37,214 nt of DNA from an uncultured Acidimicrobiaceae bacterium (GTDB lineage: Bacteria; Actinomycetota; Acidimicrobiia; Spongiisociales; UBA5794): positions 93,927-131,140 of the forward strand of contig CAMYMC010000050.1 in assembly GCA_947259365.1 (NCBI GenBank), read 5' to 3'. A program made the position numbers and the translations under genes. Numbering within the stretch: position 1 is the stretch's first letter; each line of letters opens with the position of its first letter. Positions 6,541 to 13,608 of the stretch are shown here, piece by piece. The notes below the pieces were generated by a model. That model saw only the letters and a list, made by a program, of their open reading frames with translations, was not told where the DNA came from and did not search any database.

Positions 6541-7486
6541 AGGCTTCGATGGGCTCTTCGACTTTGGGGAGGGCACGATCGAGGCGTCGAATCGCATCTT
6601 CCTCATCGAGCTGGAGGGCGAACCGGAGCTCGCTGATGATGATGAGCCGGGCCTTGGCGAGCATCCGCTTGAGCGCAGGCGAGATGCCCTTGATCTGCTG
6701 GGCGTACGTCAGGTCTCGCACGACCTCTGCGACCTGGAAGATGTCGCCGCTGTTGATCTTCTCGGTGAGGAGCTTGTACCACCGGCTCCAGTTGGCCCCG
6801 GCCTCCTGGGGTTCATCGCGGAACGTCGCAAACACCTTCCTGGCCATGTTCTTGGAGATGACCGGGCGAACGCCCAGCTCGAGGGCCTTGAGGGTCGGCA
6901 CCCGGACCGTGAGTTGATCCGTCGCCACCTCGAGCACGAAGTAGTCGGCCTTCTCACCGCCGAAGTCGATCCGCTCCTTCTTGACGATCGTCGCGGCGCC
7001 GTGATGGGGATACACGACCTTGTCTCCGACCCGGAAAGGCACCTTCGGCTTGGCCGCCGGCTTCGATGGCGCCGCCGGTTCCTTGGACTTGGATGACGGC
7101 GCCTTCGCTGCCTTCTTCGGCTTGGCCTTCTCGGCGGCGGGCTTCTTCACGGTGGGCTTCTTCACGGTGGGCTTCTCGGCGGTGGGCTTCTTCACGGTGG
7201 GCTTCTTCACGGTGGGCTTCTTCACGGTGGGCTTCTCGGCGGCGGGCTTCTTCGCTGTGGGCTTTCTCGCCGCGGGCTTCTTCGCCGCAGGCTTCTTCGC
7301 TGTGGGCTTCTTCGCCGCAGGCTTCTTCGGTGCGGCCCTCTTCGCCTCGGCCTTCTTCGCCGCTGGCTTCTTCGCCGGGGCCTTGGCCCCCGTCTTCGCC
7401 GCAGTCGTCTTCTCGGACGCGGCTGCCCCCGCTCCGGTCTTCTTCTTCGCCGCAGGCTTCTTGGCGGTGGACTTCTTCGGAGGCAC
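6539..7486 (-). CDS. carD: CarD-family RNA polymerase regulator with a long histone-like lysine-rich N-terminal tail
   Basis: 315 residues, about twice a normal mycobacterial CarD (~162). Residues 150-315 are a complete CarD: a Tudor-like RNAP-binding domain (FRVGDKVVYPHHGAATIV, DYFVLEV, LTVRVP) and a helical DNA-binding domain (NWSRWYKLLTEKI, GDIFQVAEVVRDL, LAKARLIIISEL). CarD stabilises the open complex at rRNA and housekeeping promoters. Residues 1-149 are almost entirely K, A, P, T, V, S and E, in 5-residue units such as KKPAA, KKPTA and KKPTV. This resembles eukaryotic histone H1 tails and bacterial H1-like proteins and should bind DNA non-specifically. The GTG start is 34 nt after a TACAAT -10 box. 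The tail is in frame with no interrupting stop, so it is probably real. Confidence 0.92.
   Translation of the reverse strand: MPPKKSTAKKPAAKKKTGAGAAASEKTTAAKTGAKAPAKKPAAKKAEAKRAAPKKPAAKKPTAKKPAAKKPAARKPTAKKPAAEKPTVKKPTVKKPTVKKPTAEKPTVKKPTVKKPAAEKAKPKKAAKAPSSKSKEPAAPSKPAAKPKVPFRVGDKVVYPHHGAATIVKKERIDFGGEKADYFVLEVATDQLTVRVPTLKALELGVRPVISKNMARKVFATFRDEPQEAGANWSRWYKLLTEKINSGDIFQVAEVVRDLTYAQQIKGISPALKRMLAKARLIIISELRFALQLDEEDAIRRLDRALPKVEEPIEA
7129..7339. repeat. 15-bp tandem repeat tract encoding KKP[AT][AV] pentapeptides
   Basis: On the plus strand this reads as reiterated variants of GTGGGCTTCTTCACG and GCGGGCTTCTTCGCC, each 15 bp, or one K-K-P-x-x pentapeptide of the CarD tail. The nearly identical copies between about 7140 and 7260 encode the KKPTV run. 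Such a tract can expand or contract in multiples of 15 bp without changing the reading frame, so tail length may vary between strains. Confidence 0.8.
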
Positions 7487-7519
7487 GTTCGACTCGACTG
7501 TCGGGACGGATGGCGGGGC

Positions 7520-7525
7520 ATTGTA
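7520..7525 (-). promoter_or_regulatory. -10 box upstream of carD (TACAAT)
   Basis: TACAAT on the minus strand differs from the sigma-70/SigA consensus at one base and lies 34 nt before the carD GTG, between disA and carD. No clear -35 element is visible at 17 nt. Confidence 0.45.
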
Positions 7526-7552
7526 CCCGAGGCGTCGCGCCCCGGAGCGTCG

Positions 7553-8617
7553 TCAGTCGGTCGGCTCGAGGCCCGACCCCATCTCGTGGAGTCGGTCGAA
7601 GTAGGTGCGGAGCTGTCGGGCGCGCGCCCGGCCCACCCCCTCCACCTTGTCGAGATCCGACACCGAGGCGTGGAGGAGCTTGTGGAAGTCGCGGAAATGG
7701 TCGATGAGGCTCTCCTTCACCGCCTCCGGGAGCCTCGGTACACCGGCGAGGATACGGAGCCCACGAGATCGCACGACCGTGTCGAGGGTGTCCATGCCGA
7801 GCGCGGAGGCGATCCCGGCGGCGTCGTAGAGCTCTTCGGTTGGGATGCCGGCGAGCCGCTCGAGCACGGGACGGCGGTTGCGGCTGCGGCGCTTGGCGTA
7901 ATCGTCGGAGACGAGCTGGGTCATCTCCTCGACACCCTCGGCGAGATCGGCCGACTGGATGGCGACCAGCTTGCCCTCGCCCCCCAGCTCGATGACCGTC
8001 CGCTCGACGTCGGCGCTCAGCCGAACCACGAGCGCGGAACGCTGGATGAGCTTGACCACGTCGCGCACCGTCACGATGTCGTCGACCTCGCTGTGCGTGA
8101 GCCGCAGCTCCGCCTCATCGAGGCGTCGCCGGAGCCGTTCGAGCGAGTTCAACGTCTGGTTCGCCTCGGCCTGGAGGACGGTCGGCGCACGCAGCTCGAA
8201 CTTGCTGCCGTCGTGATACACCATGGCGAAGCGCCTGCCTTCCTCGCTGACGGCGAGAATCGGCCTGCCGGTCTGGACGGCGAGGCGCTCCGCCGTGCGG
8301 AAGCGCGTGCCGGTCTCCTGGGTGGAGATCCCCGGGTCCGGGATGAAGTGCACGTTGGCGCGCACGATGAACTTGGCGTCGTCGTCGACAACGGTCCCAC
8401 CGTCCATCTTGGCCAGCTCGGCCATCCGGGGCGCCGAGAACTGCGCGCCGTCGAGGAAGAAGCCACCGGAACACACCGCGTCGATGACCGGGCCGCTGCC
8501 GATGATGATGAGGGCGCCGCTGCCTTGGCGCAGGATCAGCTCGGCTGCGTCCCGCAACGGGGTGCCGGGCGCGAAGCGTCTGAGGATCTCGTAAGCATCG
8601 GGTCCCGGTGTCTTCAT
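7553..8617 (-). CDS. disA: DNA-integrity scanning protein DisA with altered diadenylate-cyclase motifs
   Basis: 354 residues, normal DisA length. The DAC domain covers residues ~1-150, followed by a helical linker and a C-terminal helix-hairpin-helix DNA-binding domain (KVEGVGRARARQLRTYF). DisA makes c-di-AMP from two ATP while scanning DNA for branched structures. In typical DisA the catalytic motifs are DGA and RHR; here they read KMDGGTVV and GTRFRTAER, so DGA is DGG and RHR is RFR, confirmed from the codons near 8295-8305 and 8398-8405. The metal-binding Asp and both arginines remain. Activity may be retained, altered or lost. A TAGATT box 9 nt before the ATG suggests a promoter separate from radA, which ends 39 nt upstream. 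Confidence 0.93.
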   Translation of the reverse strand: MKTPGPDAYEILRRFAPGTPLRDAAELILRQGSGALIIIGSGPVIDAVCSGGFFLDGAQFSAPRMAELAKMDGGTVVDDDAKFIVRANVHFIPDPGISTQETGTRFRTAERLAVQTGRPILAVSEEGRRFAMVYHDGSKFELRAPTVLQAEANQTLNSLERLRRRLDEAELRLTHSEVDDIVTVRDVVKLIQRSALVVRLSADVERTVIELGGEGKLVAIQSADLAEGVEEMTQLVSDDYAKRRSRNRRPVLERLAGIPTEELYDAAGIASALGMDTLDTVVRSRGLRILAGVPRLPEAVKESLIDHFRDFHKLLHASVSDLDKVEGVGRARARQLRTYFDRLHEMGSGLEPTD

Positions 8618-8626
8618 GACCGGCCG

Positions 8627-8632
8627 AATCTA
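8627..8632 (-). promoter_or_regulatory. Leaderless -10 box of disA (TAGATT)
   Basis: TAGATT on the minus strand is followed by 9 nt and the disA ATG, within the 39-bp radA-disA gap. It would allow disA expression independent of radA. Confidence 0.45.
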
Positions 8633-8656
8633 GCCCATCATCGGGGCTGAGAACGA

Positions 8657-9967
8657 TCAAGCGGCGGTGGCGGATCGCGGTTCGGGGACCTCGCTCAGTC
8701 CTCTTTCGAGAAGGCATGCCACGAGCCCTCCAGAACGCTCGTCGCCCGACACGACGTCCTCGATGCCGAGCCGGTGCGCCTCCTCCGTCCGGAGCCGCAT
8801 CCGGCCGACGCTCCTCAGCTCGCCCGTGAGGCCGACTTCACCGACCGCAGCGATCCTTCCCAGCGGTACGCCCGTCCGGGAGGAAGCGAGCGCCAGAGCG
8901 ACGGCGAGATCCACACCCGGCTCGGCGACCTTCATTCCCCCGACGACGCTCACGTACACCTCGCGGTCGCGGAACCCGAGCCCGGCATGACGCTCCAGGA
9001 CCGCGAGGAGCTGGTGGACCCGCGCCGCGTCGACACCCTTGACGCTGCGGCGCGGCTGGGGAGCGTTCGTGGCCGTGACGAGTGCCTGGACCTCGACGAG
9101 GACGGAGCGCCTCCCGGCGACGGCGGGGTAGAGCACCGTGCCGGCGGCGCTGCCGGCCCACCGGCCGACGAACCGAGCGCTCGGATCGGGCACCTCGGCC
9201 AGCCCGCCGCCGGTCATCTCGAAGACACCAACCCGGTCGACCGGGCCGTGGCGGTTCTTCATGCATCGCAGCAGCCGGAGCCCGCCATCGTCGTCGCCGT
9301 CGAGCATGAGGACGACGTCGACCATGTGCTCGAGCACCTTTGGCCCTGCGAGACTCCCGTCCTTCGTCACATGCCCCACGAGGACGAGCGGGATGCTGCG
9401 CCGCCGCGCCATCGCGACGAGCCGGTCACCGCTCTCTCTCACCTGCGAGACGCTGCCCGCAGAGCCGGAGGTGCCTGCGGCGGTGATCGCCTGCACCGAG
9501 TCGACGACGACGAGCCCGGGCTCGACCCGCTCGACGGCCGCGATGATGGCTTCGACGTCGCGCTCGGCAGCGACGAGCAGCTGAGACTCGCCGAGCCCCA
9601 GCCTGCGGGCCCGCATCCCGACTTGAGCCGCCGATTCCTCGGCGGCGACGAGGAGCGCCGGGGCCGGGCCGGTCAGCGACGAGGCGAGCTGCAGCAGCAG
9701 TGTGGACTTCCCTACGCCGGGCTCACCGCCGAGGACGACAGCCGCCCCGGCGACGAGACCGCCGCCGAGCACCCGGTCGACCTCACCGATCCCCGCACCG
9801 AGCCTGACGACCGGCGCACCCGACGCAGCCTCGGCGATCCGGACGACGACCGGCGCGGACGCGCCGGTCGCTCCGGGGATCTCGCGGAGGCCGCCCTGGC
9901 GACATTGCGGGCAGAAGCCCATCCATTTCGCCGTCTCGTACCCGCACGCGGGGCAGCGGTACACCAT
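8657..9967 (-). CDS. radA: DNA repair protein RadA (Sms)
   Basis: 436 residues. The order is an N-terminal four-cysteine zinc finger (CPACGYETAKWMGFCPQC), a RecA-like ATPase with Walker A GEPGVGKST and Walker B LVVVDSVQA, and the RadA-specific motif, here KNRHG rather than the common KNRFG. The C-terminal Lon-protease-like domain (VSVVGGMKVAEPGVDLAVALA) lacks protease function in this family. RadA is a hexameric helicase that drives branch migration in recombination, and in B. subtilis it interacts with DisA. The ATG at 9967 is preferred over a GTG six bases upstream because TACCGT ends exactly 6 nt before it. disA follows on the same strand. Confidence 0.94.
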   Translation of the reverse strand: MVYRCPACGYETAKWMGFCPQCRQGGLREIPGATGASAPVVVRIAEAASGAPVVRLGAGIGEVDRVLGGGLVAGAAVVLGGEPGVGKSTLLLQLASSLTGPAPALLVAAEESAAQVGMRARRLGLGESQLLVAAERDVEAIIAAVERVEPGLVVVDSVQAITAAGTSGSAGSVSQVRESGDRLVAMARRRSIPLVLVGHVTKDGSLAGPKVLEHMVDVVLMLDGDDDGGLRLLRCMKNRHGPVDRVGVFEMTGGGLAEVPDPSARFVGRWAGSAAGTVLYPAVAGRRSVLVEVQALVTATNAPQPRRSVKGVDAARVHQLLAVLERHAGLGFRDREVYVSVVGGMKVAEPGVDLAVALALASSRTGVPLGRIAAVGEVGLTGELRSVGRMRLRTEEAHRLGIEDVVSGDERSGGLVACLLERGLSEVPEPRSATAA

Positions 9968-9973
9968 GGCCAC

Positions 9974-9979
9974 ACGGTA
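9974..9979 (-). promoter_or_regulatory. Leaderless -10 box of radA (TACCGT)
   Basis: TACCGT on the minus strand, with 6 nt between it and the radA ATG. There is no Shine-Dalgarno sequence. It supports the ATG over the in-frame GTG directly abutting the box. Confidence 0.4.
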
Positions 9980-10003
9980 CGAGCCGGGTGCGACGAGAAC
10001 GGA

Positions 10004-10132
10004 TCAGTCCCGCAGGTACCGGCGAATCGCCCGGTAGAGCAGGTAGGCGGCGAGGCCCAGCAGCAACAGCCCGCCGACGATGTTCGCCGCGCTCCAGCCC
10101 TCGACCTCGCGTACCGCGGCGATCACCACCAT
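10004..10132 (-). CDS. Predicted 42-residue single-pass membrane protein
   Basis: A short open frame reading ATG GTG GTG ATC to a TGA at 10004-10006. It encodes a short amphipathic N-terminus (MVVIAAVREVEGWSA), one strong hydrophobic helix (NIVGGLLLLGLAAYLLY) and a basic tail (RAIRRYLRD), so the C-terminus should be cytoplasmic. It ends 36 nt before the radA ATG on the same strand. A TATTGT box sits 7 nt upstream of the ATG, the same arrangement as at radA and disA, which supports it being real. I do not recognise a family. It may be co-transcribed with radA or simply share the divergent promoter region with the gene at 10198. Confidence 0.6.
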   Translation of the reverse strand: MVVIAAVREVEGWSAANIVGGLLLLGLAAYLLYRAIRRYLRD

Positions 10133-10139
10133 CCGTGGC

Positions 10140-10145
10140 ACAATA
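10140..10145 (-). promoter_or_regulatory. Leaderless -10 box of the 42-residue membrane protein (TATTGT)
   Basis: TATTGT on the minus strand, 7 nt before the ATG at 10132. It lies in the short region between this gene and the divergent gene starting at 10198. Confidence 0.4.
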
Positions 10146-10197
10146 GCGCCGCCCCGTGGAGGTCGACCGCGAGGCTGTGCAGCCCAGCGCGAGGGAC

Positions 10198-11049
10198 ATG
10201 GACGACCGCAACGACGAGATCTTCAACGACCTCTTCGAGCCATTCGAGCTCGACGAAGGACCCCCACCAGCCGACGAGGCGGCCGAGCCCGAGCCGGAGC
10301 CGGAGACGGTTGTCCGCGTCGACGACGCCTCTGCCGAGATGGTGTCGTGTCCCTCGTGCGGCACCGCCAACCCCGCCACCAACCGGCATTGCGAGGCGTG
10401 CGGTGCGCGCCTCTCCACCGAGCCGTTGCCGGTGGCACCCCTCCCGATGCGGGGGGCGAGCCCGGGCGCCAGGGCGCTGACCGTGCTTGCCGCGGTCGTC
10501 CTCGTCGTCGCCGTAGCCGTCCTCATCAGGAACCTCACCAGCGGCGACGACGACGGCCAGACCACGGCCACGACGACAACCGCGGCCACGACGACGACAG
10601 TGGCGTTCGAAGAGCTCGTGCCGACGTCTGCGAGCGCCAGCTCCCAGCTGGGCGACTCGTTCTCGGCGGACAACCTGCTCGACAACAACCCGGACACGGA
10701 GTGGCAAGACCTCAACCAGCGAGGCAACGACGCCGAGCTCACGTTCACGTTCGCCCAGCCGGTGCGCATCGTGAGCATCGAGATCGTGAACCTGCCGGAC
10801 GAAGACCGCTTCAAGCGCAACTACCGGATCAAGGGCTACGTCATCGACGTCGACGACCTCGCGATCCAGATCTCAGGCGAGCTCGACGACGACAACGAGC
10901 CGCAGCGGATCAACATCGGCACCGTGTCGACGACCCGCCTCACCATCGAGGTGCGGACGACCTACCCGGCCCAGGCGGTCGGGGATCAGCCGCCGTTCAC
11001 CGAGCTCGCCCTCGCCGACGTGCGCTTCTTCGGCTCCCCGGCGAACTAG
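10198..11049 (+). CDS. Zinc-ribbon, single-pass membrane protein with extracellular discoidin-like domain
   Basis: 283 residues. The order is an acidic N-terminus (FEPFELDEG, then an E/P-rich run), a zinc ribbon with CPSCGTANPATNRHCEACG (~51-68), and a transmembrane helix (LTVLAAVVLVVAVAVLI, ~94-111). A T-rich linker (DDDGQTTATTTTAATTTT) follows, then a ~140-residue C-terminal beta domain. That domain has ASSQLGDSFSADNLLDNNPDTEWQD, matching the F5/8-type (discoidin/NADase-type glycan-binding) family, so it probably binds a glycan outside the cell. The zinc ribbon would face the cytoplasm. The ATG at 10198 has GAGG 4 nt upstream; a GTG 42 nt earlier is possible. The next gene starts 7 nt after the stop. 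Confidence 0.75.
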   Translation: MDDRNDEIFNDLFEPFELDEGPPPADEAAEPEPEPETVVRVDDASAEMVSCPSCGTANPATNRHCEACGARLSTEPLPVAPLPMRGASPGARALTVLAAVVLVVAVAVLIRNLTSGDDDGQTTATTTTAATTTTVAFEELVPTSASASSQLGDSFSADNLLDNNPDTEWQDLNQRGNDAELTFTFAQPVRIVSIEIVNLPDEDRFKRNYRIKGYVIDVDDLAIQISGELDDDNEPQRINIGTVSTTRLTIEVRTTYPAQAVGDQPPFTELALADVRFFGSPAN

Positions 11050-11056
11050 GAAGAGG

Positions 11057-12016
11057 GTGCCGGACAAGCGCAACGCCGACATGGATAATCTCCAGGCGGT
11101 GCAGCACATCTTCTTCGACCACGATGGCGGTGTCGACGACTTCATCGCGCTGCTGATCCTCCTGGCGCACGACGATGTCGATCTCGTCGGGATCTCGGTG
11201 ACCCCGGCCGACACGTTCATCGAAGCTGCCATCCCGGCGACTCGTAAGATCCTCGATCTTGCAGACCGTTCCGCCGTCCCGGTCGCAGCGGGCACACTCT
11301 CGGGCCGGAACCCGTTCCCGGATGACTGGCGGATGGACAGCTACAAGATCGATGCCTTGCCCATCCTCAACCAGCGCACCAGCCCGATCGCTCCCCTGGT
11401 GCCCCAGAGCGGACAGCAGTTCCTCGCCGAAACCCTCATCGGCCGCGACCGGACCACGCTCCTCATGACGGGGCCGCTGACGAACCTGGCATGGGCGCTG
11501 GAGCGCCATCCGGGGATCGCATCGCGCATCGAACGGCTGTATTGGATGGGGGGTGCCCTCGATGTCCCCGGCAACGTCCAGGAGGAAGGGCACGACGGCA
11601 CCGCCGAGTGGAACGCCTACTGGGACCCGCCGGCAGTCACACGCGTGTGGGATTCGTCGATACCGATCACGATGTTCCCCCTCGACGCCACCGATCAAGT
11701 CCCGCTCGACGATTCGTTCCTGCGCGCGTTTGGCCCCCTGTACCCACATCCACTTGCAGCGGCGGCCGGAACGTGCTGGGCACTGACGGCAGGTCACGTC
11801 GAGCGCACGGGACTTCCGTACTACGCGTGGGACACGCTCACGGCCGCCGCGATGATGCAACCCGACCTGTGCACGTACCGCGACATCGCATGCGAGGTCG
11901 TCGTCGATGGTCCCAGCCAGGGCCGTACCATCGCCGACAGCGGGGACCGCATCGTCACGACGGCAACCGACGTCGATGCTGATGGGTTCCGCAGATTTGT
12001 GCTCAGGGCGCGATGA
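11057..12016 (+). CDS. Purine-type (IAG-like) nucleoside hydrolase
   Basis: 319 residues. The IUNH metal site is FDHDGGVDDFIAL near the N-terminus. By recall it resembles the trypanosomal inosine-adenosine-guanosine-specific hydrolase more than bacterial RihA/B/C. Shared blocks are NPFPDDWR, LPILN, TGPLTNLAWALE, MGGALDVPGNV, HDGTAEWNAYWDP, and YYAWDTLTAA. Both tryptophans that stack on the purine in the protozoan enzyme have equivalents here (DDW and YAWD). It should split purine nucleosides into base plus pentose by hydrolysis. The GTG start follows GGAAGAGG. Its stop overlaps the ribokinase ATG (ATGA), so the first two genes of the operon are translationally coupled. No signal peptide is present. 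Confidence 0.88.
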   Translation: MPDKRNADMDNLQAVQHIFFDHDGGVDDFIALLILLAHDDVDLVGISVTPADTFIEAAIPATRKILDLADRSAVPVAAGTLSGRNPFPDDWRMDSYKIDALPILNQRTSPIAPLVPQSGQQFLAETLIGRDRTTLLMTGPLTNLAWALERHPGIASRIERLYWMGGALDVPGNVQEEGHDGTAEWNAYWDPPAVTRVWDSSIPITMFPLDATDQVPLDDSFLRAFGPLYPHPLAAAAGTCWALTAGHVERTGLPYYAWDTLTAAAMMQPDLCTYRDIACEVVVDGPSQGRTIADSGDRIVTTATDVDADGFRRFVLRAR

Positions 12017-12924
12017 GTCGGGTCGTCGTCGTCGGTAGCTACAACGTCGGGTTGACCGTCGTGGCTGACCGCCTTCCGGGGCCGGGAGAGACCGTCCTCG
12101 GACACACCTTCGATATCGGTCCGGGGGGAAAGGGGAGCAACCAAGCCATCGGGGCTCGACGGCTCGGTGCCGACGTGACCCTCGTCTGCAAACTCGGCGA
12201 TGACACGTTCGCCGAGCAGGCTCGCGAGCTGTTCGCCATCGAAGGGCTCGAGGGGTCGGGCATCCTGGCGGCGGATACGCACACGGGAGTCGGGTTGATC
12301 ATGGTCGACGATCGAGGCGGCAACATGATCTCCGTCGCGCCGGGGGCCAACGCCGCGCTGCTCCCAGACGACCTGGACCTGGTGAGTGGGCTGTTCGAGG
12401 ACGCCGGGTTCATGATGTGCCAGCTCGAGGCGCCGCCCGAGCTGTTCGTGGCGGCCGCCGGGCGCGCTCGGGCCGCAGGAGCCACGACGGTGTTGAACCC
12501 GGCTCCCGCGGTCCCGCTGACCGACGAGGTGTTTCCCCTGATCGACATCATGACGCCGAATGAATCGGAGTTGACGACGCTGACTGGCATGCCCGCAAGG
12601 GGCCACATCGAGGTGGCGATGGCTGCCCGCGACCTCCTCGCGAAAGGAGTCGGCGAGGTCATCGTCACGATGGGCTCGGCAGGCGGTGTGAGAGTGACCG
12701 CATCAGCGGTCGAGCCGTACGACGCGTATGAGGTCGACGCAGTCGACACCACCGGTGCCGGCGATGCATTCAACGCCGGCCTCGTCGCGGGGCTTGCGTC
12801 CGGCTTGGACGGGCGCGACGCCATCCGCCTCGGGGCACGCGCCGGAGCCTTCTGTGCAACGAGGGTCGGCGTGGTTGCAGGCCTGCCCACATTGGAGCAG
12901 CTCGACGCCGAGGTGCCCGCGTGA
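12013..12924 (+). CDS. rbsK: PfkB-family ribokinase (possible deoxyribokinase)
   Basis: 303 residues, typical for ribokinase. The N-terminal PfkB signature is GPGGKGSNQAIGARRLGADV. The C-terminal signature VDTTGAGDAFNAGL supplies the catalytic Asp and anion hole. NPAP and TPNESEL are also characteristic. It phosphorylates ribose at O5 to ribose-5-phosphate. Between a nucleoside hydrolase and DeoC it would receive the pentose released by the former. 2-deoxyribose would be a second plausible substrate, since known deoxyribokinases belong to the same family; sequence alone cannot separate the two. It overlaps both neighbours by 4 nt (ATGA and GTGA). Confidence 0.9.
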   Translation: MSRVVVVGSYNVGLTVVADRLPGPGETVLGHTFDIGPGGKGSNQAIGARRLGADVTLVCKLGDDTFAEQARELFAIEGLEGSGILAADTHTGVGLIMVDDRGGNMISVAPGANAALLPDDLDLVSGLFEDAGFMMCQLEAPPELFVAAAGRARAAGATTVLNPAPAVPLTDEVFPLIDIMTPNESELTTLTGMPARGHIEVAMAARDLLAKGVGEVIVTMGSAGGVRVTASAVEPYDAYEVDAVDTTGAGDAFNAGLVAGLASGLDGRDAIRLGARAGAFCATRVGVVAGLPTLEQLDAEVPA

Positions 12925-13586
12925 CCCCAGACGAGCTCGCCGCGCGGATCCAGCACACCAACGTCGCACCCGATGCCACACGCGAGGACATCGAGCGGCT
13001 GTGCAACGAATGCGCGGCGAATGGATTCGACGGCGCGATGGTCAACCCCATCTGGGTGTCGCTCGCCAGTCGCCTCCTGGCTGGAACGGACGTGAAGGTC
13101 TGCACGGCCCTCGACTTCCCGATGGGTGGCGGGACCACTGCCGCGGTGGCGTCGGCCGCGGCAGAGGCGGCCGGACTCGGGGCGGTCGAAATCGACGTCA
13201 TGACGAAACCGGGATGGCTCAAGACGGGCATGGACGATGCATATGAGGCTCATCTCCGCGCGATCGTGACGGCAGCGGGCGTTCCGGTGAAGGCGATGCT
13301 CGAGGTCGCCCGCCTGTCCTCGGGCGAACTGGTGAGAGCCGTTGAGTTGTCCGTCGCTGCCGGCGTCGCGTACATCAAGAACTCGAGCGGCTATGGGGGC
13401 GGCAACGCGACTCCGGCGGTCGTCTCCGAGTTGAGCCGCCTCGCGGCAGGGCGGGTGGCGGTGAAGGCATCCGGGGGCATCCGGACGGCCGATGCAGCGT
13501 CGGAGTTGCTGCGGACCGGTGCCGCACTGCTCGGTGCCAGTGCGAGCCTGGAGATCGTGCGCTCACACAGGGGTGCGGCCGGGTGA
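12921..13586 (+). CDS. deoC: Deoxyribose-phosphate aldolase
   Basis: 221 residues, normal for DERA, which cleaves 2-deoxyribose-5-phosphate into acetaldehyde and glyceraldehyde-3-phosphate. Visible elements are the N-terminal IQHTNVAPDAT (family IDHTLL-type), VCTALDFPMGG, GAVEIDVM, VKAMLEVARL with the relay lysine, YIKNSSGY with the Schiff-base lysine, and VKASGGIRT. The GTG start overlaps the ribokinase stop (GTGA). As last gene of the nucleoside operon it implies that deoxynucleosides are degraded. It converges on the transporter operon, with 22 nt between stop codons and no clear terminator. Confidence 0.92.
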   Translation: MTPDELAARIQHTNVAPDATREDIERLCNECAANGFDGAMVNPIWVSLASRLLAGTDVKVCTALDFPMGGGTTAAVASAAAEAAGLGAVEIDVMTKPGWLKTGMDDAYEAHLRAIVTAAGVPVKAMLEVARLSSGELVRAVELSVAAGVAYIKNSSGYGGGNATPAVVSELSRLAAGRVAVKASGGIRTADAASELLRTGAALLGASASLEIVRSHRGAAG

Positions 13587-13608
13587 CGGCCGGGACGGGC
13601 CCGACCCG

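Noticed and set aside
7129..7339. CRISPR-like direct repeats
   Set aside because: The 15-bp units are contiguous without spacers and encode in-frame KKPxx pentapeptides of CarD.
13587..13608. Bidirectional terminator between deoC and the permease gene
   Set aside because: CGGGCCCG is only a short palindrome without a workable loop or T-run.
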